Shown piece by piece: positions 21,901-32,020 of a stretch of 58,540 bases of DNA; the first letter of the stretch is position 1; every line of letters starts with the position of its first letter. Location of the stretch: positions 1 through 58,540 of the forward strand of contig JANSLP010000199.1 in assembly GCA_029298735.1 (NCBI GenBank), in the 5' to 3' direction. Position numbers and translations under genes: made by a program. This DNA comes from Ophiostoma sp. CBS 140.51. Lineage: Eukaryota > Ascomycota > Sordariomycetes > Ophiostomatales > Ophiostomataceae. The notes under the pieces were generated by a model. That model did not search any database, was not told where the DNA came from, and was given only the letters and a program-made list of their open reading frames with translations.

Positions 21901-22770
21901 GCCATTTCCTGTATCTGTCTGGTGCCTTCTGTCTCCCCCCACTAGCTCGCCGCCCTCTCCACACCCGCAAAACCCGCAGTAGGCCTGGCCTTTCCTCTCC
22001 ATCTTTTCCTTCGTTCCTGCCCACCCCGTATGCCTTTCACATGCGCACAATTTTCCTCGCCCCGCGACAACCTTTGCATTTGTTTTCTTGTTCACCTTTA
22101 ACTCTTTCACCTCTCGACTCTTGTTGGCGATATCAATATCCTCAGTGCCTCTCCACATATTCATCGCCATCACCGCATCTATACCCGGCACCTTTCCAGC
22201 GCACGCTCCATTCATACCCATCACAGATCAACCGTCGCCAGCGCCTCTCCTCCTCCTGACAGCCGTTTGATCCAACGACCCAACACAAAAGCTTTCTACG
22301 TTAGCGACGATTAAAGACTGCCTAACAGACGATAACGGCTGGACGATCATCTATCTGACCGTTGGATGTGATTGTTTCTTCATTTCACAGTACTCTTTTC
22401 AGCCTTTGCGCCCGGCACTCGACCGGTACCTGTCGACATCTTTCATCCTCTGCGACGGTGCAAACTGCGCTTCTCGATGAACGGTATCCCCATCTCGACA
22501 ACAAAACCATCGTATATCCACATCAAATCATTCGTGACACCAGTCCGACTCATAGAAGCTTCCATTACAACCTCAAGTAACCATCAACGCCGTATGGATT
22601 GTCGTCACTCAACACACATCCCGCACCAGCCATTTTGATACCCATTTTAGACGATCTCGCTTTCTCATTCAAGTCGTCCATTTTCCTGCCACCGCCGCCG
22701 ATCAGCAGCACGACCCACGCTGCTGTATCGCTTTCCTTCGCCATCCCAACTCTCTAAATAGACCAAACCC
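18960..22770. other. Long gene-free region, ending in a pyrimidine-rich leader of the bHLH gene
   Basis: 3.8 kb without a credible gene on either strand. The open frames are short and have no protein character. From about 21050 to 22770 the plus strand is strongly C/T-rich and holds several short upstream open frames, as expected of a long fungal regulator leader. It also has a 17-base tandem duplication at 19364-19397. The transcription start cannot be placed. An unrecognised non-coding RNA or spliced upstream exon is possible. Confidence 0.5.
19364..19397. repeat. 17-bp perfect tandem duplication
   Basis: The unit GCGCTGTTATTTTCCAT occurs twice head to tail (19364-19380 and 19381-19397), followed by a partial third start (GCG). 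It is short enough to be a replication-slippage product. Confidence 0.85.
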
Positions 22771-24582
22771 ATGCTTAGCATACAGCAACGCCCTCAAGCC
22801 ATGGCCTCAGGGCGGCATAACATAGACCCTGAGTCTACCATGTTCTTTGGTTGTATGTTCTATTCCTTGTCCCCTTGTATTTCTTCCTTGTATCTTTCGC
22901 TGTGCACACAGTCCCATCTAACACCTGCTCCTACAGACTCTATCGGCGATGACTTTCCATTCCTCCAGAACGCTCCCGAGCCGGCACCCGGCGCCCCGCT
23001 CCTCTCCGACACAGAGCAAAATGCCCTTCACAACTGGTTCGACGACATGAAGTCCGATGACCGCATACACGACAACATCACAGGCAATGCCATCCACTCT
23101 GAAAACTGGATCGATATTCCACAGTTCGTCGGCTCGTCTACGTCTTTTGGACAGCCTCAAGACCTTCAGCATGCGTCTTTGGGCAACCATATCCTGCCAC
23201 AAGATGTCTTCGACAACCTGCCACTGATGTTCGGATCAGGGACACCGCACATGTCTTCTTCACGCCAGGTGCCCCAACACATGCCGCCGGCAATGGCTTC
23301 GGCCTCTCGATCCAATTCATCACCCGCCCTCCCTCTGCACATGGCCTCCGGCTTGGGCCACTCATTTGTCATGCCAGGGGGCAATCTTGGTATTGACCAG
23401 TCTCCATCCGACGATGTTGTTGCGGCTGCCAACACCCTCTTGTTGAATGGACACCACGGCACACGCCACGCTAGTTTCAACTACGGCCAGCGTCTCCATT
23501 TGTCTCAACCACACCACACCATGAACACTTTCGGACTGGCACCAGATACGTCACAACAAGGAGCTGCATCTGCCGCATCTCCGTCGGCACTGCTGCCACC
23601 TGTAACCCACAGCACCACAGGCCGTTTACCGACGTCCCCAGAAGTACCTGTTCACTCGGGCAATGACCTTGGCACTCTGCAGCCTTCTGGTCTTGTCTTC
23701 TCGGCTGATGGCAGCACGGCTCAGCAGGTGGCTCTCTCGTCCATGGGAACGGTATTGCACCGGCAGGAGCTACAATGGGGCACCGACCAAAGCTTTGCAC
23801 AGAAGCAATTCACGCCGCGGTCCGAGAAGGAAACGACGGAAGCCTTGATGAGCGTCCATTTCAAATCCATGGAATGTTTGGCCCCGAATCATAGTGCAGG
23901 CACAACCCGGCCGTCCTCTCCGACATACGACTCCCAGTTTACAGCATTAAATCTCAAGACTCGGACATCGTCATCTCTGGGCGATGCCGAAGCAAATGGA
24001 AAGCCCGCAATGGCCCCACCCCGTAAGCGGCGAAAGGGCAAGGGCACAAAGGGTGACGACAACGACCAAGATGCCGACGAGAACAGCACACTATCGGTCA
24101 ACAGTGTTAAGGGCGAAGGGGACGAGGAGGCCACTGGCGCCGGACTCACGAAGAATGGCAAGCCGAGAAAGCGCAAGGCCAAGGCAGCCGCAAATGGCCA
24201 TCCTCCATCACAGTCTTCTGCATCTCCACCAAACCTTCTGCCGGCTGCTGCGGAGCCCTCGTCGACCGACGGGGTCGGCTCTGATGCTGGTAGTGCCGCG
24301 CCGACTAAGCGCCGACGTTCTGCTGCTCTGGCAAAGCCACCACGCGAGAACCTCACTGAGGAACAGAAGCGTGAGAACCACATCAAGAGCGAGCAAAAGC
24401 GCCGTACACTCATCAAGACGGGCTTTGAAGACCTATGCATTCTTGTGCCAGGGCTGCAAGGGGGCAATCTCAGCAAGAGTCTGGTGTTGACAACAGCATC
24501 TAGCTGGCTATCTGAGCTTCTTGATGGCAATAAGAGGCTGGAGACCGAGCTTCAATCCATGCCAGACAGTACATTTACCTAG
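22771..24582 (+). CDS. Class-B bHLH transcription factor, two exons
   Basis: Nuclear regulator of about 575 residues, spliced as 22771-22852 and 22937-24582 (donor GTATGT, acceptor CAG). The bHLH domain spans residues about 502-565 at the very C terminus. Its basic region has His509, Glu513 and Arg517 (ENHIKSEQKRR), the H-E-R triad that selects the CACGTG E-box. The loop is PGLQGGNLSK, and a short leucine-containing helix 2 follows. The central part is Ser/Pro/His-rich and disordered. Basic stretches (PPRKRRKGKG, KPRKRKAKA and TKRRRSA) look like nuclear localisation signals. The 84-base intron is a multiple of three without a stop, so retention would keep the frame. Either Met1 or Met11 (22801, context GCCATGGCC) could start. 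A very long leader precedes it. The target pathway is unknown. Confidence 0.85.
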   Translation: MLSIQQRPQAMASGRHNIDPESTMFFGCMFYSLSPCISSLYLSLCTQSHLTPAPTDSIGDDFPFLQNAPEPAPGAPLLSDTEQNALHNWFDDMKSDDRIHDNITGNAIHSENWIDIPQFVGSSTSFGQPQDLQHASLGNHILPQDVFDNLPLMFGSGTPHMSSSRQVPQHMPPAMASASRSNSSPALPLHMASGLGHSFVMPGGNLGIDQSPSDDVVAAANTLLLNGHHGTRHASFNYGQRLHLSQPHHTMNTFGLAPDTSQQGAASAASPSALLPPVTHSTTGRLPTSPEVPVHSGNDLGTLQPSGLVFSADGSTAQQVALSSMGTVLHRQELQWGTDQSFAQKQFTPRSEKETTEALMSVHFKSMECLAPNHSAGTTRPSSPTYDSQFTALNLKTRTSSSLGDAEANGKPAMAPPRKRRKGKGTKGDDNDQDADENSTLSVNSVKGEGDEEATGAGLTKNGKPRKRKAKAAANGHPPSQSSASPPNLLPAAAEPSSTDGVGSDAGSAAPTKRRRSAALAKPPRENLTEEQKRENHIKSEQKRRTLIKTGFEDLCILVPGLQGGNLSKSLVLTTASSWLSELLDGNKRLETELQSMPDSTFT

Positions 24583-24916
24583 TGAGACTAGGTATTGTGC
24601 TTTTGTTTGAGATGTTGTATAGATAAGCTGCTGGTCTAGCCTTGCTCCCTTTCCTCTTTTTATTTTATTCTAATTACCCCCCTTTATTTTCTCGGGGAGT
24701 TTGTTGTTCTGTTTTTAATGATGGTTATGGGAGATTGGGGAACAAAGATACGTCTTATGGATCTGTAGGCATGCAGATGAAACGAGGGTTACAAAATCTT
24801 GTGTATTACGATTTAGGGTCAAATTGGCTTGCGCTCAATTATAATAATCTATTGCTACTATTTCTTGTCTAACTTTTTGTACTTTGACGACTTGATATGC
24901 TTTGTGAATCGTGTGA
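24583..24916. other. Convergent 3' region bHLH / polymerase iota
   Basis: 334 bases, AT-rich with T-runs, between facing stop codons. No gene seen. Confidence 0.4.
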
Positions 24917-26983
24917 TCAATTTCCCAAGAGGTGAAATCGAGCGTGTGCTGCAAGGGCAAATGTAGGTAGGAGATGGCCACACTGTGCACACGCTTCGAG
25001 GGTGCCGCAACTTTCGTCTTCCTCGGCAGCCCAGCCGTCCTCGTCTCCTTCGTGATCGTCATCTTCACCACTATCCCAACTGGCGGCCGTGCTTTTGTCG
25101 CACTCCTTCTCTGTCTTATTATTAAGGTCATCGAGGCCATCATGGCTGCTTTTCGGAGTTTCGTTCCTGTTTACACCGCCGTTGTCCTGTCGCTTGAACA
25201 AGGCTGCAATGTCATCTCCGCGCCCAGCAACATGGGCCATATTGGCGACACACACATTCAAAAGGCCAACAGTCCAGAGCGGGCCGGCCTTGCCACCAGT
25301 AGAAGAAGTGGCAGACTCGGAACTTGCTCGTCTGCCCATTTGGACCGTCGCAGCCAGCTTCCGGAACATGGGCACAAGACTACCTGCAACCAGGCGGTCA
25401 ACGATCTGTCTGGGCGGCATTGTGAGGCTCAGTACGAAACCCGGAAGTGGCTGGCTATGGCTCATGCGTGCAAAATAGTTGCTGGGCTCTTTATTGTCAA
25501 TGGCACGTGGCATTTGTGGTCGCAATGTGAGCCGTAATGTGCGTGGCCGTGCGAGCCAGGATGGCTGAGCCTCCCCCGAGTTTGCATTTTTGGCGGTCGA
25601 CGGGGAATCAAGAAGATCTACATGCATCCGCCGTAAGAGTGATGTAGCTAGCTTATGAAGTTCACCGGCCACGGCCGAAGCAGCATCTGGACGCAGTGTG
25701 CCCTGCCGGGGACCGGCGTATGTGTCTTCGATGCTAATTTGGCTGGGCAGATCACGGCCGCCTTTGACGGGCGTATCATCGACGCCGTGCAAAAGTTGCC
25801 ATGTGCGTAGTCCTGTTGGTATGTTTCCAGCAGGGGCTCCTGCCGTGCCGGCAATGCCGTTGTTGCCGCCCAGGATGGAGTCAAAAAGACGGGGCGAGAT
25901 GCCGGGGAGAGTCCTTATGTCCATCACAGTCACTGGAGGAGCGTCGCTGTAATCATCGTCTTCGTCGCCCTCCTCTTCCTCCCCTTCATCATCCTCTTTT
26001 TGTGGCGCCCCTTTTCTCCGTTCTTCTTGGTCGGCTTTTTCGACCACATCTTCTTTCCGTGCTTCGTCTTGTGCAGAATAAAAGTAACGACTTAGTAGAC
26101 TACTCGTCTTGAAGCCAATGCCCGGCACGCTCCGCAAAGGAAGTGGGTCCATAAACTGCCATACAACAGAATCCGCCTCTGCATCAGCATCGACATCGTC
26201 ACTGGACCAGCCTGCGCTCACCAATGTTGTCTGGTTGGCAGGTTTGTTTACTTTCCCTGCAAGTTTGCTCAACAGCTTGCTGGTAGAGATACCGGAGGAC
26301 GAGGTGTAGCCAGCATCGTGCTCAAGACGGAGGCGCAAATGGGCAGCAAGATGTGAACCCATAAGCAAACGCATACGCGTTTTCGTGTGCTCACTGGCGG
26401 TGGCATCGTGCTGGTCTTGTGACGAGGCGTGAGTCTGTATGTCTCTTGTCCCATTTCCGATGACATGACCTGCAAATGAGCTGCTGTCAAATTGAAATCC
26501 TTGAACTCCGTCGTTTCCATCGGACATCACAAACAGGTCACTCCGTGGCCGGCCCTTTTCGGACCGTGCCGCCAAAATACGCCCGAGGTTCGCGTCTATG
26601 AGAGCAGTGGCATCCACAAACATCTCGTCTAGACCCAGCCGCTCGACGGGGGCTGTAGGGCCGACCATGTCCCGCATCAGCCTGTACAGCTGCTTGGACA
26701 CATCACGAAAGGGCGACAGGTCCTCGCCGTCAACAAGGACAATGTCTGGGCAGATGCGGCGGGCCTCAGTGATGCGCATCAGCTTTTTTACGCCACGTCG
26801 TCGTGCTTTGTAGTTGCACGTCGCTAGAATGCTCTTCTGCGTGACACCGACGCAGCGGCCGATCAAGGCACCACCAGGTGCACGGTTCTGCACGACTTGA
26901 GCGTAGAAGCAGTCATAGTCAAAGTGCAGAATGATGCGGCCGTCATTGCGGCGGGGCGCAGACGGAGACTGAATCGAGCTCAT
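24917..26983 (-). CDS. Y-family translesion DNA polymerase, iota type, with C-terminal ubiquitin-binding-like zinc finger
   Basis: Single-exon gene for 688 residues. It copies past damaged DNA bases in the nucleus. The catalytic motif FDYDCFYA (21-28, Asp22 metal ligand) and LGLDEMFVD (117-124, Asp119/Glu120) are intact. The steric region QKSILATCNYKARRRGVKKL and CPDIVLVDGED are typical of polymerase iota rather than eta. The helix-hairpin-helix thumb region is near LRSVPGIGFKTS. An acidic insert (about 400-425) precedes the second part of the thumb. The last 25 residues hold Cys665-x2-Cys668 and His680-x3-His684, a UBZ-like finger that could bind ubiquitinated PCNA. Start 26983 fits family N termini. 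The frame stays open far upstream but without family similarity. Confidence 0.88.
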   Translation of the reverse strand: MSSIQSPSAPRRNDGRIILHFDYDCFYAQVVQNRAPGGALIGRCVGVTQKSILATCNYKARRRGVKKLMRITEARRICPDIVLVDGEDLSPFRDVSKQLYRLMRDMVGPTAPVERLGLDEMFVDATALIDANLGRILAARSEKGRPRSDLFVMSDGNDGVQGFQFDSSSFAGHVIGNGTRDIQTHASSQDQHDATASEHTKTRMRLLMGSHLAAHLRLRLEHDAGYTSSSGISTSKLLSKLAGKVNKPANQTTLVSAGWSSDDVDADAEADSVVWQFMDPLPLRSVPGIGFKTSSLLSRYFYSAQDEARKEDVVEKADQEERRKGAPQKEDDEGEEEEGDEDDDYSDAPPVTVMDIRTLPGISPRLFDSILGGNNGIAGTAGAPAGNIPTGLRTWQLLHGVDDTPVKGGRDLPSQISIEDTYAGPRQGTLRPDAASAVAGELHKLATSLLRRMHVDLLDSPSTAKNANSGEAQPSWLARPRTLRLTLRPQMPRAIDNKEPSNYFARMSHSQPLPGFVLSLTMPPRQIVDRLVAGSLVPMFRKLAATVQMGRRASSESATSSTGGKAGPLWTVGLLNVCVANMAHVAGRGDDIAALFKRQDNGGVNRNETPKSSHDGLDDLNNKTEKECDKSTAASWDSGEDDDHEGDEDGWAAEEDESCGTLEACAQCGHLLPTFALAAHARFHLLGN

Positions 26984-29900
26984 GGCAGGCAAACAAAGCC
27001 ACACCTTTCGGATCGAAAATCGGTCATATATATCGAAACAACATGTGGCCGGAAGGGCCAGTTCAACGGTAAACCACCGGATCTCGCCGGATATTGGTTT
27101 CTGTTCGCCTCGAGAGATGCCACAAAGAAGGTTGCGTGGGTCCTTCCATAGTTCGTGGCCGCACGGCTCGTGATGGCCTCTGCTTGGATCGACAAATGTG
27201 TGTTTGTTGTTCGGTAAGAGGGGATAGAGTACAAAGTACAAGGCACGATGCACGTTGTTCGCTGTCAGGAAGGCGATCACAGAACGATGTTGTTTGGAGA
27301 AGGGCACGACCGAGAGTGCATGCAGGTGGATTGGCTCCATGAGGCAAAGTTGTTTGTGATTGGCTAGCACGACCACAAGGGTATGGAGGGAGTGCAACCT
27401 TAAAGTGCCCTGGTGGGGCCTGACTGAAGAGCGACCACAAAACGACTCCATCCCAGCATCCTTTGCCGCCCACGGCGCTTCTCGCGCGCCAAACGAACGC
27501 GGATTGGCCAGACTCAACGGTAGGTGATGTGATGAAAATCAACTCGACGAATGGACGGTCACGATACGACTTGATACTCCGCTTCGATCCTGCTGGCTAT
27601 GCCTTATTTGGTCAATGTCCTCATCAGACGGCGATTGATTGCTTTGGTGTTGAGAGAGAAACCCAACAATGATTTGGACAAAAGGAAAGAAAACAAACAC
27701 ACCAGAGGCAGAAGAGACAAGGAGAGGAGGGGTTGGGATGGGTGGCCGCAGGAATGGCCACAGCTCCTGAGACGAGATGGGTCACAGAATGTATTCTAAT
27801 CACACTTTTGGATTTGTGAGCGGGGAGAAAGGAGAACAGAATTGACTGTGACTGACAAAAACAGATTCTACAAAAGCAAAACACACTGCTTCAATGGCAG
27901 AGAGTCGGGATGAAGGGACGGTTGTCAGTGCCCGAGAACAAGAAAAAAGTCTGAGAGAAAAAACAGTCGGGAGCGCGGCAAAATCCCTCAACGCCACGAG
28001 CAGCCAAAAGAAAAGAAAGAAAAATCAAACAAATCAGCACAAATTGAAACATGCCGCATGCATACACAGGACGAGCAACTGCGCGGAACACCATTTAGAC
28101 GCCGTCGTGTGAGTGGCTAGCGGTGCATCTGCCGCCCTCGTTAACTCGTTCAATATTGTCGACCTGTTTGGTCCCCTGCTCGCTGCAGCACCAGAGCACG
28201 TCCCAAGACATATTACCAGGGTGCCCTGCCCATCGCGCGTCTGGTGCCCGGACACTGAGGACCCAAGAAGAGAAAAGAATCCCAGACAGCCAGAGAAAGG
28301 AAAGAGAAAAAAAAGAGGAGGATGGGCATCAGAAAGAGGGGGGATTCATACAAGGGTTGGGCGCTTGCACTTCTCGAGTGGAAGGGGTGCCCTTCTCTTT
28401 TTGCCATGTCGTGTGCTTCGGACGGAGTGTCCGCCGCGTTTGGGAATATTGATCTTGATTCTTTGCAAGTCATTTTGTTTCCCACCCCGCAAACTGCCGC
28501 CTAGGCAAATAGGATTTACGGAAAGATGTCCACGATGCCAGCCTCAACAAGTCTTTGGGAATAACAGGTTGAGATCTGGCCCAGAAAACGGCCGCCTGGG
28601 ACAGGAGGAGGAAGGTTTATGATGGGATATCACAGCAGCTAGAGTCGGAGAACGACAAATGGGGAAGGAGGGCTTGATGTCGAGGCAAGCTTGGCTGGGC
28701 TTCTGCACATTTGCATCTCTCTTCTAACCCAGCCGTCCATCCGCATCTATCGTTTTCCCCTCTTGTCTGATACTTGTACACATTTGTATGTATTTGTCCA
28801 TTCCGCTCTCCACACCTCGCTTCTCGTCTGCATCCTGGATACCCAATATCAAATATTCCCTCGAGCACCCCGGCCATCATTTTCTTCTTTTCCTCTCTCC
28901 TCCTCCTTGTTTTCTTCTTCTTTCTTCCTCCCCCTCCCCCCATGCACATCCTTCTCGAATCCTTCTCGCCTCTTCCTTTCTCTTGCCAGCGCTCTTGCTT
29001 CTCTTTCCCCACTCTTCCTGCCTCTTTGCTTCGTCGATGCTAGGCTACATCGTCTTTGTCCCCCTCGGAACGCGTCTAAATGATGCGCTCTTCGTAGATG
29101 TGCAGACACGGACTAGCCCATGGTGTCGGTCTGGCCCTGGCGCTTGGCTCAGCTTCCCCCCCGTCTCCCTCGTCTCTTTTTCGTTCGTTCGTCGTTTGGC
29201 CGTGGATCCAGCTGATCTTCCTGTCTTGCTTCCTCATCTGGTCACCTTCAGTCTTCCTTCTCTCTTCCTTCGGCGTTCTTGGGACTGGACCACGTTGGTC
29301 CTAGCCGTTGCGGTGTGCGTTTGTGTTTTTCTTTTCTTTGCTTTTGTCTTTTCTGGATCCATAAAATCAGTCGTGTGCTTGTTGTACGGAGTGATTCTGA
29401 CATATGACACCCATACGTCGTGCTGCCGCCGATTTCTGTATCATCCACCCTCGTACATAATAGCCGCTGCACCTGCCCCAACACATACACCCTTTACACA
29501 TTTCTGCCACCTACATATTCGCTGCTCACCCCAATCCTCGGGTTCTACTTACTGGTTTCTTCTTTTTCTCGTATTTTTTTGTGTTACTCTGTTCCCGCCC
29601 GTCTGTCACGGTCTTATTTGAATCTTGACTTCGCCCCTTGCTTCATCTAGGTTCACTTCTCTTTACTTCGTCTTTTGTTTTCACCTCTCTCCTCTCACCT
29701 TTCTTCTTGAAACAAAGACGGTTCTTTGAACTTCACAGTTTATCTGCCCAAACTGGCACTTCAGGTTGGTTACCTGGTTGCTGGCTGTCGGGGCACAAAT
29801 CACCTCAGTCGCCTGACCTTCTCCAGCCGCCTTGTGTATTTACCAGGGTCTGCGTCTGTTGGTCGTTTAGTGAACCGCCCGCCCCCTTGACTGACATCCC

Positions 29901-30112
29901 ACACATCTTTACTCTGTACTCACTTTTTAATATCTTCCTTTACCCGTTTCACTCGACATTATTTTCTTTTCTGTCATACAAGGCCGAATCGATCTTGGCC
30001 TCGAACTTTCGACACCGGACGAAGCGAAGTTTTCGTCTGTTTCGAGTCTTTTGTCTACACTGGTTTGATTTCTCACATCGTCCCATTGTACATAATCTAC
30101 CAATTTCCCACA
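26984..30112. other. Long divergent intergenic region with C/T-rich leader
   Basis: 3.1 kb between opposed starts. The first part (to about 28650) is A/G-rich on the plus strand. From about 28690 to 30000 it becomes a long C/T-rich tract containing upstream open frames, of which one runs 277 codons from 28788 but consists of low-complexity Ser/Leu/Phe from the pyrimidine bias. I see no credible coding gene. It probably holds the polymerase promoter and a long 5' leader of the downstream gene. Confidence 0.5.
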
Positions 30113-32020
30113 ATGTCGAGCAATAGCCCTCCAAAGAGGCCACGGCTCTCTCTCCAGATCAAGGCCCTGTCTATAGGCCCGAGCATTCGGACATCACGGA
30201 CACTGGCGGCCGTGGTCAATCCGCGGTCACCGACATCGTTCAACACTCTTTCCAATGTCTATTCGATGGCCATTGACCGGTCTGTATCAACACCCGTGCC
30301 CGTCACGGCAGAGCCTATCACGGCCATCAACATGAACACCAAGGGCCTTCCTCAGCTGCCCCGTCTACAGATGCCCGGCAACAATGGTCTGAACAATAAT
30401 GCACACACGCCATATATCACAACACAGTTCCCGGAGACACCCTTGACCGCAATGCCCATGTCTCCTGCAGTGGCAATGGAAATTGTCTTTCCGAGCACGA
30501 TGACGGCCACGCCACCTCTATCTGCTGGGCCCATCGACCCTGCAACCACACAACCACAAGTGTTTTGTTTTTCACCAGACGATATTCAACGGCACAACAA
30601 CCTCCAAGGAGGCAGCGGTGACCTAAACATCGTTGTTACATCTGAAGATGGCCGCTTGGTGGACGGTGACCCGGACACGGCGATTACAGACAGCTGCAGC
30701 GAGAGCAGCTTTGCCGGATCCGAGACAAACATCGACACCCCGTTCCCGTCCAGCCTCACCCCATCACCGCCCCAAATACGGTCTGTCGCTGGCACAGGAC
30801 CTCAGCGTCGGATCACGGCACCGGCTATTGCCTTGCCCAGACGCCCAGCACCATACACGCACCCACGGGCACTGCACAGCATCCTACGGAACTCACCTCT
30901 GCCGCCATTCACTGCTCTGTCACCAACGTCCACCCGCCGCCAGTCACAGCGGCTCCTCGAGAAGGCATCCCGGCACGTCATGTACAACTCGCCCCTGACA
31001 CAAACAATCACGACTAATCTGTACACAAAATCACACATTGATTTGCTGTGCGAGGAAGCCTCGCCATTTTCTTCGCCAATGACTAGTACACCCACCGGGA
31101 ACGATGCCGACACGGTGCTGGATCTGACCCTGGCTTACACCGGCAACGAGACTAGGGATGGCGGCACCACACCTGGGCCGTTTGAAGAGATGCGGAGGCG
31201 CATGGCAGGCCTTGGGACCAGCAGTGCAAGCAACAGTACAGCAACGACACCCATCTCTCCAGGCGGTATCCGGAAACGGAAACAGTCGTCACGGAAGGAT
31301 AAGAAACGCCGGTGGGTCTGGACCCTCGGCCACGATGAAGAGGAAGAAGCCACGCTGAGCGGTGCCATGGTGGCACTCAAGGCCGCACAGATGGCCGAGG
31401 CGGCTGCTGCTGCTGCTTCATCTTCAGTGTCAGCTGCTGGAACTTCTCTGTCGACAATAACACTGGCAACAACATCGGCGACAACGAAGCTCGACACTCT
31501 ATCAGTTTTTTCAGACACGGAGGGTGAGGCAGACCTACGGACGCCACTGGCAGTGCAGACCACGGCGTCGGCCTTTTCGAGCAGTGAACACGCCATGTCG
31601 GACACGTCGGGTGTTTCTGAGGATGTCAAGATGCAGGATTCGGACATGTCCGAGGCCGAGCAGAGCACAGTTCCTTCTGAAGTCACGGCTGCCTCAACAC
31701 CTGCATCTACAGGAGTTGCTGCAGTCACGCCAGCCAAACCGAAAGATGCTCGCAAGCGAAAGAGCACACCGACGCCGTATGCCACGGACAGCGAGAACGA
31801 ATCTGGCTGCGATGGTGATGGTGACGGGTTTGGTTTCGATAACGGCAGCACGTATGACGACAGTGACGATGGCCGAGACCACGCCACCGATGCCGATGTG
31901 GACATGCAGACACCGACTACTGCGCTAGGCAACCACTTGCAGGGTGCATGGCTTCGGGCAGCGACAGCCACGGCTGGGCGCACAAGAATGGGCCCATCGG
32001 ATTGGACAGATATGCAGTGA
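30113..32020 (+). CDS. Unrecognised nuclear-looking protein, Ser/Thr/Ala-rich, single exon
   Basis: Encodes 635 residues starting with SSNSPPKRPRLSLQIKAL, a basic N-terminal motif I associate with a conserved Sordariomycete protein of unknown function but cannot name. Other ordered-looking segments are SPTSFNTLSNVYSMAIDRS (about 39-57) and RRQSQRLLEKASRHVMYNSP then YTKSHIDLLCEEASPFSSP (about 280-330). A strong nuclear signal (RKRKQSSRKDKKRR) lies near 390. The C-terminal third is acidic with poly-Ala/Ser tracts and Asp-rich repeats. No enzyme or DNA-binding domain is visible. Start at 30113 has the context CACAATGTC. The long C/T-rich leader resembles those of regulators. The ORF is long and shows protein-like bias, so the gene is likely real. 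Confidence 0.7.
   Translation: MSSNSPPKRPRLSLQIKALSIGPSIRTSRTLAAVVNPRSPTSFNTLSNVYSMAIDRSVSTPVPVTAEPITAINMNTKGLPQLPRLQMPGNNGLNNNAHTPYITTQFPETPLTAMPMSPAVAMEIVFPSTMTATPPLSAGPIDPATTQPQVFCFSPDDIQRHNNLQGGSGDLNIVVTSEDGRLVDGDPDTAITDSCSESSFAGSETNIDTPFPSSLTPSPPQIRSVAGTGPQRRITAPAIALPRRPAPYTHPRALHSILRNSPLPPFTALSPTSTRRQSQRLLEKASRHVMYNSPLTQTITTNLYTKSHIDLLCEEASPFSSPMTSTPTGNDADTVLDLTLAYTGNETRDGGTTPGPFEEMRRRMAGLGTSSASNSTATTPISPGGIRKRKQSSRKDKKRRWVWTLGHDEEEEATLSGAMVALKAAQMAEAAAAAASSSVSAAGTSLSTITLATTSATTKLDTLSVFSDTEGEADLRTPLAVQTTASAFSSSEHAMSDTSGVSEDVKMQDSDMSEAEQSTVPSEVTAASTPASTGVAAVTPAKPKDARKRKSTPTPYATDSENESGCDGDGDGFGFDNGSTYDDSDDGRDHATDADVDMQTPTTALGNHLQGAWLRAATATAGRTRMGPSDWTDMQ

Noticed and set aside
26984..27517. 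In-frame upstream extension of the polymerase iota reading frame (178 codons)
   Set aside because: No similarity to the family and low-quality composition; the canonical N terminus starts at 26983. The open frame is probably chance.
28788..29621. 277-codon plus-strand open frame in the spacer before 30113
   Set aside because: It consists of Ser/Leu/Phe/Pro runs from a C/T-rich tract, with overlapping open frames in other phases. No domain is visible.
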